Source of the DNA: Paenibacillus sp. BIHB 4019
Lineage (GTDB): Bacteria; Bacillota; Bacilli; Paenibacillales; Paenibacillaceae
Direction: 5' to 3'
Assembly: GCF_002741035.1 (NCBI RefSeq)
Contig: NZ_CP016808.1
Span: forward strand, 2,051,001 to 2,115,000
DNA: 64,000 bases
The translations under genes were made by a program, and so were the position numbers. This document shows, one piece after another, positions 24,597 to 33,620 of the stretch. Below the pieces are notes generated by a model. It saw only the letters and a list, made by a program, of their open reading frames with translations. It made no database searches and had not been told where the DNA came from. Position 1 is the first letter of the stretch. The number at the start of each line of letters is the position of its first letter.

Positions 24597-25481
24597 ATGA
24601 CGATGATTCATTTGACGATTCCCCCGCTTCCCCATTACATTATAGGCGGCCTCTCCATCGCCCCGGCAGGACGCAGACACCCGAGCAGAAGAAATATTGG
24701 CGTGTTCGATCTGCTAGTCGTGACGAAAGGCTGCCTTTATATCGGTGAAGAGGAGCGGGAATATGAGGTGCAAGCTGGTCATGCGCTCATATTGCGACCG
24801 GATGCTTACCATTATGCGACGCTGGCATGCCAAGAAACTACGGCTTACTACTGGATTCATTTCCAGACAACTGGAGCATGGAGCATTTCAGAAAGGCTCG
24901 CTGATCAGCAGGCTGGCGGCGGCAGCCTTGAGCGTATACAAAACAATAATTATTACACGATGCCAACCTTTACAAAACAACTCCCGCAATTTGCGAAGCT
25001 GCTCCAGCCTTCCCGCATGGACAGCCTGCTGCGGCAGCTTGTGCAGTTGAATACGAATGACCATATTCCCGGCGTCAAGTGGAAGCAGCAGCTCGCTTTC
25101 CAGGAAATTATGGGGCAGCTTTCCGCCTCCTTGGAGGTAACTGGGCCTTCTCCCTCCGCGCAGTGCGCTGAGCAAGCCGCCTCGTATTTGCGCGAGCACT
25201 ACCGTGATCATATAACCGCACAGGAGCTAAGCGAGGCCGTTAACTTTCATTCTGTTTACATTGCGAGATGCATGCAAAAAGAGTTCGGCTGCGCGCCCTT
25301 CGATTATTTAATGCGCTTCCGCTTGGAGCAGGCCAAGCTGCTTCTGCTTCAAACGGACCTTGCAGTCGCCCGCATTGCCGAGGAGGTCGGCTTCAATCAG
25401 CCTGCCTATTTCACCTCCTGCTTCTCGCGTTATGAGGGGCTCTCGCCGCGCCAATACCGCCAGCGCTTCTCGCATGGCTGA
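24597..25481 (+). CDS. AraC-family transcriptional regulator
   Basis: 294 residues. N-terminal cupin-like sensing domain (YIGEEEREYEVQAGHALILRPDAYHYATLACQE) and C-terminal double helix-turn-helix: AASYLREHYRDHITAQELSEAVNFHSVYIARCMQKEFGCAPFDYLMRFRLEQAKLLLLQTDLAVARIAEEVGFNQPAYFTSCFSRYEGLSPRQYR. RBS AGGAGG lies upstream of ATG. It is transcribed divergently from the MATE exporter with about 160 bases between starts, so it is a candidate regulator of that exporter. The ligand is unknown. Confidence 0.85.
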   Translation: MTMIHLTIPPLPHYIIGGLSIAPAGRRHPSRRNIGVFDLLVVTKGCLYIGEEEREYEVQAGHALILRPDAYHYATLACQETTAYYWIHFQTTGAWSISERLADQQAGGGSLERIQNNNYYTMPTFTKQLPQFAKLLQPSRMDSLLRQLVQLNTNDHIPGVKWKQQLAFQEIMGQLSASLEVTGPSPSAQCAEQAASYLREHYRDHITAQELSEAVNFHSVYIARCMQKEFGCAPFDYLMRFRLEQAKLLLLQTDLAVARIAEEVGFNQPAYFTSCFSRYEGLSPRQYRQRFSHG

Positions 25482-25508
25482 ACGACGCGTGCGCCAAGCA
25501 GGCACAGC

Positions 25509-25554
25509 AAAAATCCCCATGCCGCCAGCTCATTAGCTGGACATGGGGATTTTT
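25509..25554. terminator. Bidirectional intrinsic terminator between convergent genes
   Basis: Perfect 13-base arms AAAAATCCCCATG / CATGGGGATTTTT serving the araC-type gene (plus) and prsA (minus). Confidence 0.88.
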
Positions 25555-25598
25555 GCGTATCCTATAAGCTTATCGCATGCATGCGCGATAGGCGTTTA

Positions 25599-26747
25599 TT
25601 ACTTCGCCGCAGGCGATGCGGACGGTTCTACCGACGCGCTAGGCGAAGCCGGTGCTTGCGATGCCGCAGCATCATCAGTTGCTTTCGCATCATCGCTTGC
25701 TGCCGGGGATTGCTCTGCACCTGGGGCAGGAGATTGCTCAGGCAGCGTAATTTTCACTTCTTGATTTTTCATATCTTCGCTCATGAAAGTGCTCATATGG
25801 GCGTAAGCTACAGCGCTCTCTACTGCTTCTTTCGTTGTAGCATCAAGCTTGTCGTAAGTCAGCTCATCGCGTTTCTCAACCAAAATGACATGATAGCCAT
25901 ATTCGGTTTCTACGGGCTCGCCAATTACGCCGATTTTTTGCGTCATAGCTGCATTTTTGAAGTTTTCAACCCAGTCGCCTGGCTTCGCATTTGCATATTG
26001 GCCGCCAGCTTCTTTGGAGCCCGGGTCGTCCGAATAGACCTTAGCAAGAGCCGCCCAGTCGCCGCCCTCATCCAGCTTCGCTTTTACTTCTTTGGCAATT
26101 TTCAGCGCTTCTGCTTTCGTGCGCAGTTCCTTCGTTTCTTGCGTTTCCGCATCCGTCTCGGAAGTAGCAATAAGAATATGACGAAGGGTTACGGTCGAAT
26201 ATTTGGCAATATTCGTTTCGAACTCTTTCTTAAGCTCTTCGTCAGTCACTTTGGATTTCATGTGATCCACGACAACCAGCATCAGCTTCATGTAGGCTTT
26301 TACATCGCTGTTCGTGATTTTTTTTGCTTCCAGCTGCGTTTTCAACTCGGCTTGCTGCTCCAGTGCCGCTTCAAAATCCGCATACTGCTTGTCCGTATCT
26401 GTAGTAGCCTGTTTCACCGTTTCTTCGCTTGCTTGAGCCGCCAAAATTTTGTAAGCAATGTACTGCTGCAGCAATTGCTCCTGGAACTGTGGCAGAGCCG
26501 TTACGGACTCATACCCTGGCTGCAGGAAATTAAATACCGCCAAATACTTGTTGAATTCAGCCTCTGTTACTTTGCCATTGTCCTTATAAGTAGCAACAGT
26601 CGCCCCTTCGCTTGTACCGCTGAACGAGGTACCGTTTCCTTCTTCTTTCTTCGAGCCGCAAGCCGCCAGAACCGTCATGACCAGCACTGCCGCGACTACA
26701 AGCAGAGCCAATCTGCGCCATGCCGATTTGCGTGTGTTGTGCAACAT
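25599..26747 (-). CDS. prsA: PrsA/SurA-like foldase lipoprotein with parvulin domain
   Basis: 382 residues. Lipoprotein signal (LALLVVAAVLVMTVLAACGSKK), a helical SurA_N-like chaperone region, then a parvulin peptidyl-prolyl isomerase domain: TLRHILIATSE...KLDEGGDWAALAKVYSDDPGSKEAGGQYA...VIGEPVETEYGYHVILVEKR. The C-terminus is a low-complexity Pro/Ala/Ser tail. Helps secreted proteins fold at the outer face of the membrane. The ATG at 26747 has GAGGAG upstream; the longer frame to 26828 has none. It lies 77 bases after mfd, in the slot where Bacillus subtilis has spoVT. Confidence 0.82.
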   Translation of the reverse strand: MLHNTRKSAWRRLALLVVAAVLVMTVLAACGSKKEEGNGTSFSGTSEGATVATYKDNGKVTEAEFNKYLAVFNFLQPGYESVTALPQFQEQLLQQYIAYKILAAQASEETVKQATTDTDKQYADFEAALEQQAELKTQLEAKKITNSDVKAYMKLMLVVVDHMKSKVTDEELKKEFETNIAKYSTVTLRHILIATSETDAETQETKELRTKAEALKIAKEVKAKLDEGGDWAALAKVYSDDPGSKEAGGQYANAKPGDWVENFKNAAMTQKIGVIGEPVETEYGYHVILVEKRDELTYDKLDATTKEAVESAVAYAHMSTFMSEDMKNQEVKITLPEQSPAPGAEQSPAASDDAKATDDAAASQAPASPSASVEPSASPAAK

Positions 26748-26824
26748 TAAGAAATCTCCTCTCAAATCATAAAGTTGATTGTATTGTAACAGATATGTGG
26801 GCCCTATTGCGAATTTACAGAAAA

Positions 26825-29800
26825 TCAAGGAGCTGTGTCCTGCAGCTCCTCCTTCACAATGCGGGCATCCGCGTAACGCTTCAAAAACTGTTCAAGCAGC
26901 AGCAGGCGCTGATCCATATCCAGTCCCTTGCCTCGAAGGGTAACGACCGGATTGTCCTCCAGCGAGCTGCCTTGGTGGAAACGATTTTCAAAATGCAGGC
27001 ACAGCTTGTCGACCTGCTTTCTATCGATCCGCTTCTTCTCGGCGGAAGCAAATCGAACGACGAGTTCATCATTGCGCTGGCTAATCTGCTCAATGCCATA
27101 CATCGCGCCATACACCTTCAATTTGGCCACCGTCATCAAATTATCTACCGCCTGCGGCAGATTGCCGAAACGGTCGATAATTTCCTCGGTCAGATCATCC
27201 GCCTCATCGAAGGAGCGTACGGAAGCCACCTTCTTGTAAATCTCAATCTTCTGAATGCTATCATAAATATAATCGGATGGCAGGTAGGCATCTACGCTGA
27301 CATCAATGAGCGTGCTGACGATTCTGCTTTCCTGCACAGGGGCGCCATCGAGCTCCGCTTTGCGCTTGCCAATCTCATCGGCAAGCATTTGCGAGTACAA
27401 GTCAAAGCCGACCGACGCAATAAAACCATGCTGCTCGGCACCCAGCAAGTTGCCGGCACCGCGAATCGCAAGGTCGCGCATCGCGATTTTGAAGCCGGAG
27501 CCAAGCTCTGTAAACTCTTTAATGGATTGCAGGCGTTTCTCGGCAACCTCCGTCAGCACTTTATCGCGCTGATAGGTGAAATATGCGTAGGCGATCCGAT
27601 TGGAGCGGCCAACCCGTCCCCTCAGCTGATAAAGCTGGGACAAGCCCATTTTATCCGAATCATGGACAATAAGCGTATTGACGTTCGGAATATCAACGCC
27701 CGTCTCAATAATGCTAGTGCTGACAAGCACATCGGATTCGCCATCGAGAAAATCGAGTATCGTCTTCTCCAGCTCCTGCTCCGACATTTGCCCATGCCCG
27801 ACCGCTACCTTCGCATCCGGCACAAGCTCCGAAATCAGCTCCGCCATCTGGTAAATTCCCTGAACGCGATTGTACAAGTAGTAGACTTGGCCGCCACGGG
27901 CCAATTCACGCTCAATCGACTCTCTGACAAGCGCAGTGTTGTATTCGACCACATAGGTCTGTACCGGGAAACGGTTTTCCGGCGGCGTCTCGATAACCGA
28001 TAAATCGCGAACGCCCAGCATCGACATATGAAGGGTGCGCGGAATTGGCGTTGCCGTCAGCGTCAGCACATCGACGTTATTTTTCAGCTTCTTGAGCTTC
28101 TCTTTATGCGATACGCCGAACCGCTGCTCTTCATCGACAATCAGCAGGCCCAAATCCTTGAACACAATGTCCTGCGACAGCAGCCTGTGTGTGCCAATGA
28201 CGACATCGACGGTACCGGCTTTGAGACCCTTCATCGTATCGTTTTGCTCCTTACGGGAGCGGAAACGGCTCAGCACTTGAATATTAAACGGATACCCCGA
28301 GAAACGCTCTCGGAACGTCTCATAGTGCTGCTGTGCAAGAATGGTAGTCGGCACGAGAATAGCAACCTGCTTGCCCTCAATAGCCGCCTTAAAAGCTGCC
28401 CGCACGGCAACCTCCGTCTTGCCATAGCCAACATCGCCGCACAGCAAACGATCCATCGGCATCGGCTTCTCCATATCCCGCTTGATTTCCTCGATAGCCC
28501 GCAGCTGATCCCGCGTCTCATCGTAAGGGAACATTTCCTCAAACTCGTTCTGGTAAGCGGTATCCTGTCCAAAGGCGAAGCCCGGGGCTGATTGACGCTG
28601 CGCATACAGCTTGATCAAGTCATCGGCAATGTCCTTAACCGACGACTGCACCTTGCTTTTCGCTCTCGTCCACTCGCTGCCGCCCAGCTTATTGATCTTC
28701 GGCTCTTTTTCCTCATTGCCCACATATTTCTGAATCATATCGACTTGTTCAATCGGTACAGACAGCTTATCTCCGCCTGCATATACGATGTGCAAATAGT
28801 CTTTATGAATGCCCGCAATTTCCAGCGTGCCGATGCCGACATATTTGCCGATGCCGTGGTTCTGATGCACGACATAGTCGCCAACCTTCAGCTCGGTGTA
28901 GCTCTTGATTCGCTCGGCGTTGTCTATCTTCTTGTCGATACGGCGCGCCTTGCGCTGCTTCTGGGAGAACATTTCTCCTTCTGTAATGACGACCAAATGC
29001 GAGGAGGGCAGCTCAAAGCCTGACTGCAGATTGCCTTCCAGCAGCGTAGGCGGCTCAATATTGTAATCGAACAGCACGCGGCGCATGCGCTCCATCCGCT
29101 CTGCATTTCCGGCCAGCATGAGCACATTGGCCCCAATTTTCCGCCAGCGATCCATCTCTGCCTTGAGCACGTTCATTTGCCCGTGGAAGTTTTGCATCGC
29201 CCGGCTCGTCATATTAAGGATGTTTTGCGGCTGCGAATGCGGAATTTGCCTTAAAAACAGCGATAAGAACAACGTAGGAAACCGCTTACCATACAAAACT
29301 TCCTCCGACTTGCACGCAAGCTCAAAGCCTGGAAGCGATTTTCCATTTTGCAGCAAATGGGTCGCCCATTCCGCTTCATCGCGCTCCAATTGCTTCGCCG
29401 TTTCGATCAGGCGGGTAGGCTCATCCATAATGAGCAGCGTATCTTCCGGCATATAGTCCATAATGGTCTGGCGCTCCGGATACAGCAGGGAAATATATTT
29501 ATAAATATCGGTGAAATACATATGCTCGCGCAGCTTCTCCAGCTCGCTGCCGATTTCCGAACGAAGGCGCTCCTTCGCCGTACGGTCGGACATTTTGCCA
29601 AGCTGCTGCTCCAGCAAGGCTGCCGCATGGCTGGCTGCTGATGCAAAGCGCTCTGCGCTCGCAACAATCTCCTGGCAAGGCGGAACCGTATACGTCTGAA
29701 TGTTATCCTGCGACCGCTGGTCAGCCGCATCAAACGTCCGAATGGAATCGACATCATCGCCGAACCACTCAATCCGGTAAGCGGAAGCTTCAGTCAACGG

Positions 29801-30352
29801 GTAAAAATCGACGATTCCCCCGCGAACGCTCATTTCACCACGGGATTCAACGCGATCTACGCGAACATAGCCAAGTCCCGTCATTTTTCTTAGGAAGCTG
29901 TCTATCGGAAGAACATCGCCTACACTAATCGTAATTTTTGCTTCTGCCATAACGCCGCGTACAGGCAAATAGCGCCGCACACCGGAAAAGGGGACGACAA
30001 CAATCCCGCGGAAGCCCTCGGACAGCTTGATCAGCACGTCCATTCGCTGTGCCAGCGTCTCAGGACTCGAGATCGCCGATTCGGCAGCTACAAGCTCATT
30101 GGCGGGATAGAGCAGCACAGTATCCGATGAGAAGCATTCCTGAAGATCCTCTGCGATTTTCTGCGCTGAAAACATATTATGTGTCACGACTAGCATCGGA
30201 CGGTCTATCTCTTCTTTCACTGCGGCCATCAGCACTTGTCTGGATGAGCCAGCAAGCCCTGATACCATCTGCTCGCGCATTCCTGAACGGATTCCGGCTA
30301 TTATGGACTGCACATCCGGATCAGCCGCAAAAGCCTGTATTAACGCTTTCAA
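26825..30352 (-). CDS. mfd: Transcription-repair coupling factor Mfd
   Basis: About 1175 residues. Removes RNA polymerase stalled at DNA lesions and recruits UvrA. In order: UvrB-like N-terminal part (RPMLVVTHNMFSAQKIAEDL, MSVRGGIVDFYP), CarD-like RNA polymerase-interacting domain (KVGDYVVHQNHGIGKYVGI near residue 490), helicase motifs GDVGYGKTEVAVRAAFKA, LIVDEEQRFGV and TATPIPRTLHMSM, TRG motif region and C-terminal D7 domain. The start is unsure: TTG at 30352 (GGGGTG upstream, giving LKALIQAF as the N-terminus) is preferred over GTG at 30364 or the longer frame. Confidence 0.93.
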   Translation of the reverse strand: MKALIQAFAADPDVQSIIAGIRSGMREQMVSGLAGSSRQVLMAAVKEEIDRPMLVVTHNMFSAQKIAEDLQECFSSDTVLLYPANELVAAESAISSPETLAQRMDVLIKLSEGFRGIVVVPFSGVRRYLPVRGVMAEAKITISVGDVLPIDSFLRKMTGLGYVRVDRVESRGEMSVRGGIVDFYPLTEASAYRIEWFGDDVDSIRTFDAADQRSQDNIQTYTVPPCQEIVASAERFASAASHAAALLEQQLGKMSDRTAKERLRSEIGSELEKLREHMYFTDIYKYISLLYPERQTIMDYMPEDTLLIMDEPTRLIETAKQLERDEAEWATHLLQNGKSLPGFELACKSEEVLYGKRFPTLFLSLFLRQIPHSQPQNILNMTSRAMQNFHGQMNVLKAEMDRWRKIGANVLMLAGNAERMERMRRVLFDYNIEPPTLLEGNLQSGFELPSSHLVVITEGEMFSQKQRKARRIDKKIDNAERIKSYTELKVGDYVVHQNHGIGKYVGIGTLEIAGIHKDYLHIVYAGGDKLSVPIEQVDMIQKYVGNEEKEPKINKLGGSEWTRAKSKVQSSVKDIADDLIKLYAQRQSAPGFAFGQDTAYQNEFEEMFPYDETRDQLRAIEEIKRDMEKPMPMDRLLCGDVGYGKTEVAVRAAFKAAIEGKQVAILVPTTILAQQHYETFRERFSGYPFNIQVLSRFRSRKEQNDTMKGLKAGTVDVVIGTHRLLSQDIVFKDLGLLIVDEEQRFGVSHKEKLKKLKNNVDVLTLTATPIPRTLHMSMLGVRDLSVIETPPENRFPVQTYVVEYNTALVRESIERELARGGQVYYLYNRVQGIYQMAELISELVPDAKVAVGHGQMSEQELEKTILDFLDGESDVLVSTSIIETGVDIPNVNTLIVHDSDKMGLSQLYQLRGRVGRSNRIAYAYFTYQRDKVLTEVAEKRLQSIKEFTELGSGFKIAMRDLAIRGAGNLLGAEQHGFIASVGFDLYSQMLADEIGKRKAELDGAPVQESRIVSTLIDVSVDAYLPSDYIYDSIQKIEIYKKVASVRSFDEADDLTEEIIDRFGNLPQAVDNLMTVAKLKVYGAMYGIEQISQRNDELVVRFASAEKKRIDRKQVDKLCLHFENRFHQGSSLEDNPVVTLRGKGLDMDQRLLLLEQFLKRYADARIVKEELQDTAP

Positions 30353-30552
30353 TCGTCTCGGCACCCCATTTCTATAAACAGACCACTTATAAACTCTTAA
30401 ATTAATTTCAAGCAAAACCGCCCACCTAAAAAGGTGAGCTCAGCGCTTTGCATGTATGAATCGCTATCATCGAAAAGAAGCCTCAGCCAGCCGCCAAGGC
30501 CTTACTATACTTGTGAGCTAAACCTTTCCAACTACTTCCAAGCCACCTTCAA

Positions 30553-30786
30553 CTATTGCAACGGGCTCGCGATCAAGTTCAGCTCGGGATTCGCCTCCAG
30601 CGCTTCCCGGCAATAATCGCAAATCACCTTAACCGTCACGTCTCCGTGCTGGTCATACGTAATTATATCGCTGCGCTCTTCAAGGGTCAAGAAATCGAAC
30701 CCCAGCTGCTGCTCGGTAATTCCGTCCCCGCCTGCAATTGTCCCTATAGGCGTACGGCAGTGTTTGCAAATATAGTTTACAGCCAT
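30553..30786 (-). CDS. fin: Anti-sigma-F factor Fin
   Basis: 77 residues. Small zinc-ribbon protein with CKHC near the N-terminus and CDYC near the C-terminus, matching Fin (YabK), which inhibits sigma-F in the forespore and helps the switch to sigma-G. Its position between pth and mfd is the same as in Bacillus subtilis, which supports the call. RBS GGAGGC before ATG. Confidence 0.88.
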   Translation of the reverse strand: MAVNYICKHCRTPIGTIAGGDGITEQQLGFDFLTLEERSDIITYDQHGDVTVKVICDYCREALEANPELNLIASPLQ

Positions 30787-30914
30787 ATGTATGCCTCCTG
30801 AAGAATCGTTATACCCTTCAGTATGCCCGGCTTTACCCTATTTTACGCATTTTTTCTAGAGGTGTGCTCAAAAAGCAGCATCACGGCATGAACAGCCTAG
30901 CCTGTTATCCCAAG

Positions 30915-31475
30915 CTAGCGATTAAACTTCGCCATCGTTTCCTCGAACGACGCTTTCAGCGAGAACTCCGCCGCATCGCAGGCTTGATCAATCATCGTTT
31001 TTAGCTGCTCCTGCTCGCTTTTTGGAAAATTGGACAGCACATAGTCGGCAATGTTGCCGCCGGGCTGCGGACGTGTAATCCCCATGCGAATCCGGTCAAA
31101 TGTCTGCGTGCCCAAATGCGCAATCAGCGATTTAATACCGTTATGCCCGCCTGGCCCGCCTTGGAAACGAAGACGGATACGCCCAACCTCCGTATCGAGA
31201 TCATCGTAAACGACGAGCCCTTCGGTCACATCGGACTTAAAATAATCGATGAACGAACGCACCGATTCTCCTGATAAATTCATATACGTCATCGGCTTGA
31301 TCAGCACAACCTTCGTTCCATTTACATTGCCCTCGCCAATCAGCGCCTTGCATTTGCTTTGCGTCACTTGGATGCCCCAACGCCGTGCAAGCTCATCTAT
31401 AACCATAAATCCAACGTTGTGCCTCGTCCCCTGATATTGCGATCCAGGGTTGCCGAGTCCCACAATCCATTTCAT
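30915..31475 (-). CDS. pth: Peptidyl-tRNA hydrolase
   Basis: 186 residues. Releases tRNA from peptidyl-tRNA dropped by ribosomes. Family residues: GLGNPGSQYQGTRHNVGFMVIDELA with the catalytic histidine in TRHNVG, KPMTYMNLSGESV, DDLDTEVGRIRLRFQGGPGGHNGIKSL. Length normal. Followed by fin and mfd as in Bacillus subtilis (spoVC). In that genome ctc lies just upstream; here about 9.8 kb of other genes intervene. Confidence 0.95.
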   Translation of the reverse strand: MKWIVGLGNPGSQYQGTRHNVGFMVIDELARRWGIQVTQSKCKALIGEGNVNGTKVVLIKPMTYMNLSGESVRSFIDYFKSDVTEGLVVYDDLDTEVGRIRLRFQGGPGGHNGIKSLIAHLGTQTFDRIRMGITRPQPGGNIADYVLSNFPKSEQEQLKTMIDQACDAAEFSLKASFEETMAKFNR

Positions 31476-31791
31476 AGCGGTCTTTCACTCCTTGCTGTCT
31501 CGATCCTTATCGATTGTTATGTTCTCCATTTTACCTTATTTTCCTTCATTGCGGGCAATATATTGCAGCAGATGGCCGAAATTATCGATAATGCTGTGCC
31601 CCTCTTTTATGAAAAATGTTCCACGTGAAAAAACGTTCTAATTTACTGATACGCTCGCCATCTAACAAACTATCCTTCTTCTATTTTATATCACGCCATC
31701 AGAATCACTAGCACGGCATAAATATAGTATGAATGAATATTGTATGTTATAATTAACAAAAGGAAATATTCGTAAAAAGGAGTGCATTGAA
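31476..31791. other. Intergenic stretch, AT-rich
   Basis: About 315 bases between divergent genes. Contains weak AT-rich promoter-like sequences near 31735-31770 and nothing else I can identify. Base composition drops sharply here, marking the left edge of an AT-rich island that runs to about 33.2 kb. Confidence 0.5.
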
Positions 31792-32163
31792 TTGGGCTTG
31801 TTGTACAACAAAAAAAGTCAAATAATAGTAACACTTCTTTATCCTATCGTAGTTTTTGTAATACTAAGCATAAAGCAAACACTAGAAACATGGATTATTC
31901 CTGTACTTGTTACAGTTTTATTTTGTATATTGTGGAGTAATGTGTGGTATTTAATTACCTCTACCCTTCTAATGTGGGTCATATCAGTACCTATGTGGTT
32001 ATTACTGATAGAACAGTCAAAGGGAGATCAAGGATATGCAATTTTTACATCATCATTGCCGTTTATTATTGCGTTATTCATATTCGTTGTTCTGATACCA
32101 GAAATATTAATTATTATTTTCAAGAATTTTATTTTAAACAAGTATTTTTATCAAAAAAGTTAA
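31792..32163 (+). CDS. Small polytopic membrane protein of unknown function
   Basis: 123 residues, four hydrophobic segments (IIVTLLYPIVVFVILSI, WIIPVLVTVLFCILWS, WYLITSTLLMWVISVPMWLLLI, LPFIIALFIFVVLIPEILIII). Starts with TTG nine bases after AGGAG. Much more AT-rich than its neighbours, suggesting recent transfer. No family recognised. It converges on the secreted NlpC/P60-like gene across a shared terminator. Confidence 0.6.
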   Translation: MGLLYNKKSQIIVTLLYPIVVFVILSIKQTLETWIIPVLVTVLFCILWSNVWYLITSTLLMWVISVPMWLLLIEQSKGDQGYAIFTSSLPFIIALFIFVVLIPEILIIIFKNFILNKYFYQKS

Positions 32164-32175
32164 TTAGATATTAAT

Positions 32176-32215
32176 AAAAGAGGCTCTCAGATCATAAATC
32201 TGGAAGCCTCTTTTT
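32176..32215. terminator. Bidirectional intrinsic terminator
   Basis: AAAAGAGGCT...AGATcataAATCT...AGCCTCTTTTT; serves the membrane protein gene on the plus strand and possibly the opposite gene. Confidence 0.8.
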
Positions 32216-32346
32216 AATCTAAAGTATAAGTTTCAGCTAACAAGTACACATTAATAACTTTTCCGATAAAAATCTTGTAGTATTAAACACCTTTTTTAAT
32301 CCGATATCATCTTGACTATAGTTGCTCATAATATAAAAACGAACTT

Positions 32347-32958
32347 TTATGGAGTTTTAAATGATCCAGCGTATGTTAGATCAGAACTGTCAATAATTTG
32401 AGCTGGTGTTACATAAGCTTCTTTACTAGGAGTATAATAACCAATAATATAATCTGTATTACTATTTCCATAATAAAAAGCTTGCCAAATAAATTTTGAG
32501 CAATAGTTAGGGTTAATAGTTCCTAATTTGAAGTCATTCCAACTAAATACCGGAATACTATAAGTCGTTACTTTATTATAATTATCTTTTGCCCAAGCTG
32601 CTGCTTTACTACCATGTGCAGCTCGGTATACTCTAATTGTTTCTCCTTTGCCATGTCTACCAAAGTAGTTATACAGAGCATCGGCTTTTCCTCCTGATCC
32701 TGCTCCATCATCTGCAGGATTTACATGGTACACCCTCATATCTGATGCGACAATCGCGACATGTCCAACAAATGCTGTAGATGACCCAAATGTTTTGGAG
32801 GAATACAACACGTCACCTGTTTTAATAATAACATTAGATCCTGGATAGTACTCTGGCAACTCCGCCTTAGGAGTAATTTGATCGGCACTCACAACAGATG
32901 GAATCATGAATAATAGAAAAATTGCTAATGAGAGAGCTAGTTTTAAATATTTTCTCAC
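32347..32958 (-). CDS. Secreted permuted NlpC/P60 (YiiX-like) papain-fold hydrolase
   Basis: 203 residues with a cleavable Sec signal (YLKLALSLAIFLLFMIPSVVSADQ). The mature part has the circularly permuted order of YiiX/YycO-type papain-fold proteins: GDVLYSS, then histidine in FVGHVAIVASDMRVYHVNP, and the cysteine late in NPNYCSKFIWQAFYYG. Likely an extracellular amidase or peptidase acting on cell wall or lipid-linked bonds; the substrate cannot be read. RBS is weak. AT-rich like the neighbouring membrane protein gene. Confidence 0.68.
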   Translation of the reverse strand: MRKYLKLALSLAIFLLFMIPSVVSADQITPKAELPEYYPGSNVIIKTGDVLYSSKTFGSSTAFVGHVAIVASDMRVYHVNPADDGAGSGGKADALYNYFGRHGKGETIRVYRAAHGSKAAAWAKDNYNKVTTYSIPVFSWNDFKLGTINPNYCSKFIWQAFYYGNSNTDYIIGYYTPSKEAYVTPAQIIDSSDLTYAGSFKTP

Positions 32959-33209
32959 ATTACACCACCAATTCTATTTTTTTACTTTCTCAATTATCAT
33001 ATAGCAATATCTATTGGAAGTAAATTACTATACTAAAAAATTGATATCGGTTCAAAAATAAAAATTGATTATAGTAGAAAGGATCTATGAAATTTCCTAA
33101 ATTGTGTAAGGTTAGTAAAAGCAGAAAGAAACAAAAACATATGTATCGAGTTGCATTAAAGATTGCGGGGATTACTATATAAGCTATAGTAATTTAGAGA
33201 CATAGTTCT

Positions 33210-33395
33210 TCACCTAATGCGAGGAAACATTTCAACAAACTCAGCATAAAATTTTTGCAGGCTGTCCGATCTCACCGTGATGTCCGAATAATCACACCCC
33301 TCCGACCATTTCATCTGCTCGCCATACCAAACCATATACTCCTCTTTGTTGATCAGGACTTTCGCCGGTTCAAATACCATCAGATCGTAGCTCAT
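33210..33395 (-). pseudogene. Truncated N-terminal fragment of a hypothetical protein
   Basis: 61 residues beginning MSYDLMVFEPAKVLINKEEYMVWYGEQMKW. I recall this start from a family of roughly 130-150-residue proteins of unknown function; here it stops at PRIR, with AT-rich noncoding sequence after it. RBS GGAGGAG precedes ATG, so a short product may still be made. Length and abrupt end suggest a remnant. Confidence 0.5.
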
Positions 33396-33620
33396 TATGG
33401 TTTCTCCTCCAATTTCAAAAAGCTTTTATGGCGAGCTTTTTAAAGATTCTCGCGCCCTGATTGCCAAAGCCAGTTGGAACCTTTTCTGATGAATAAACTA
33501 CTCATACAAAATCAGACTTCCCTACTACTGCAACCTAACCCTTCCCAATAACGTCCATAAAACATGGAAAATAACCATTCCATATTCAACCATACCAGCT
33601 ATAAGAGAGGAAATAGGAAT

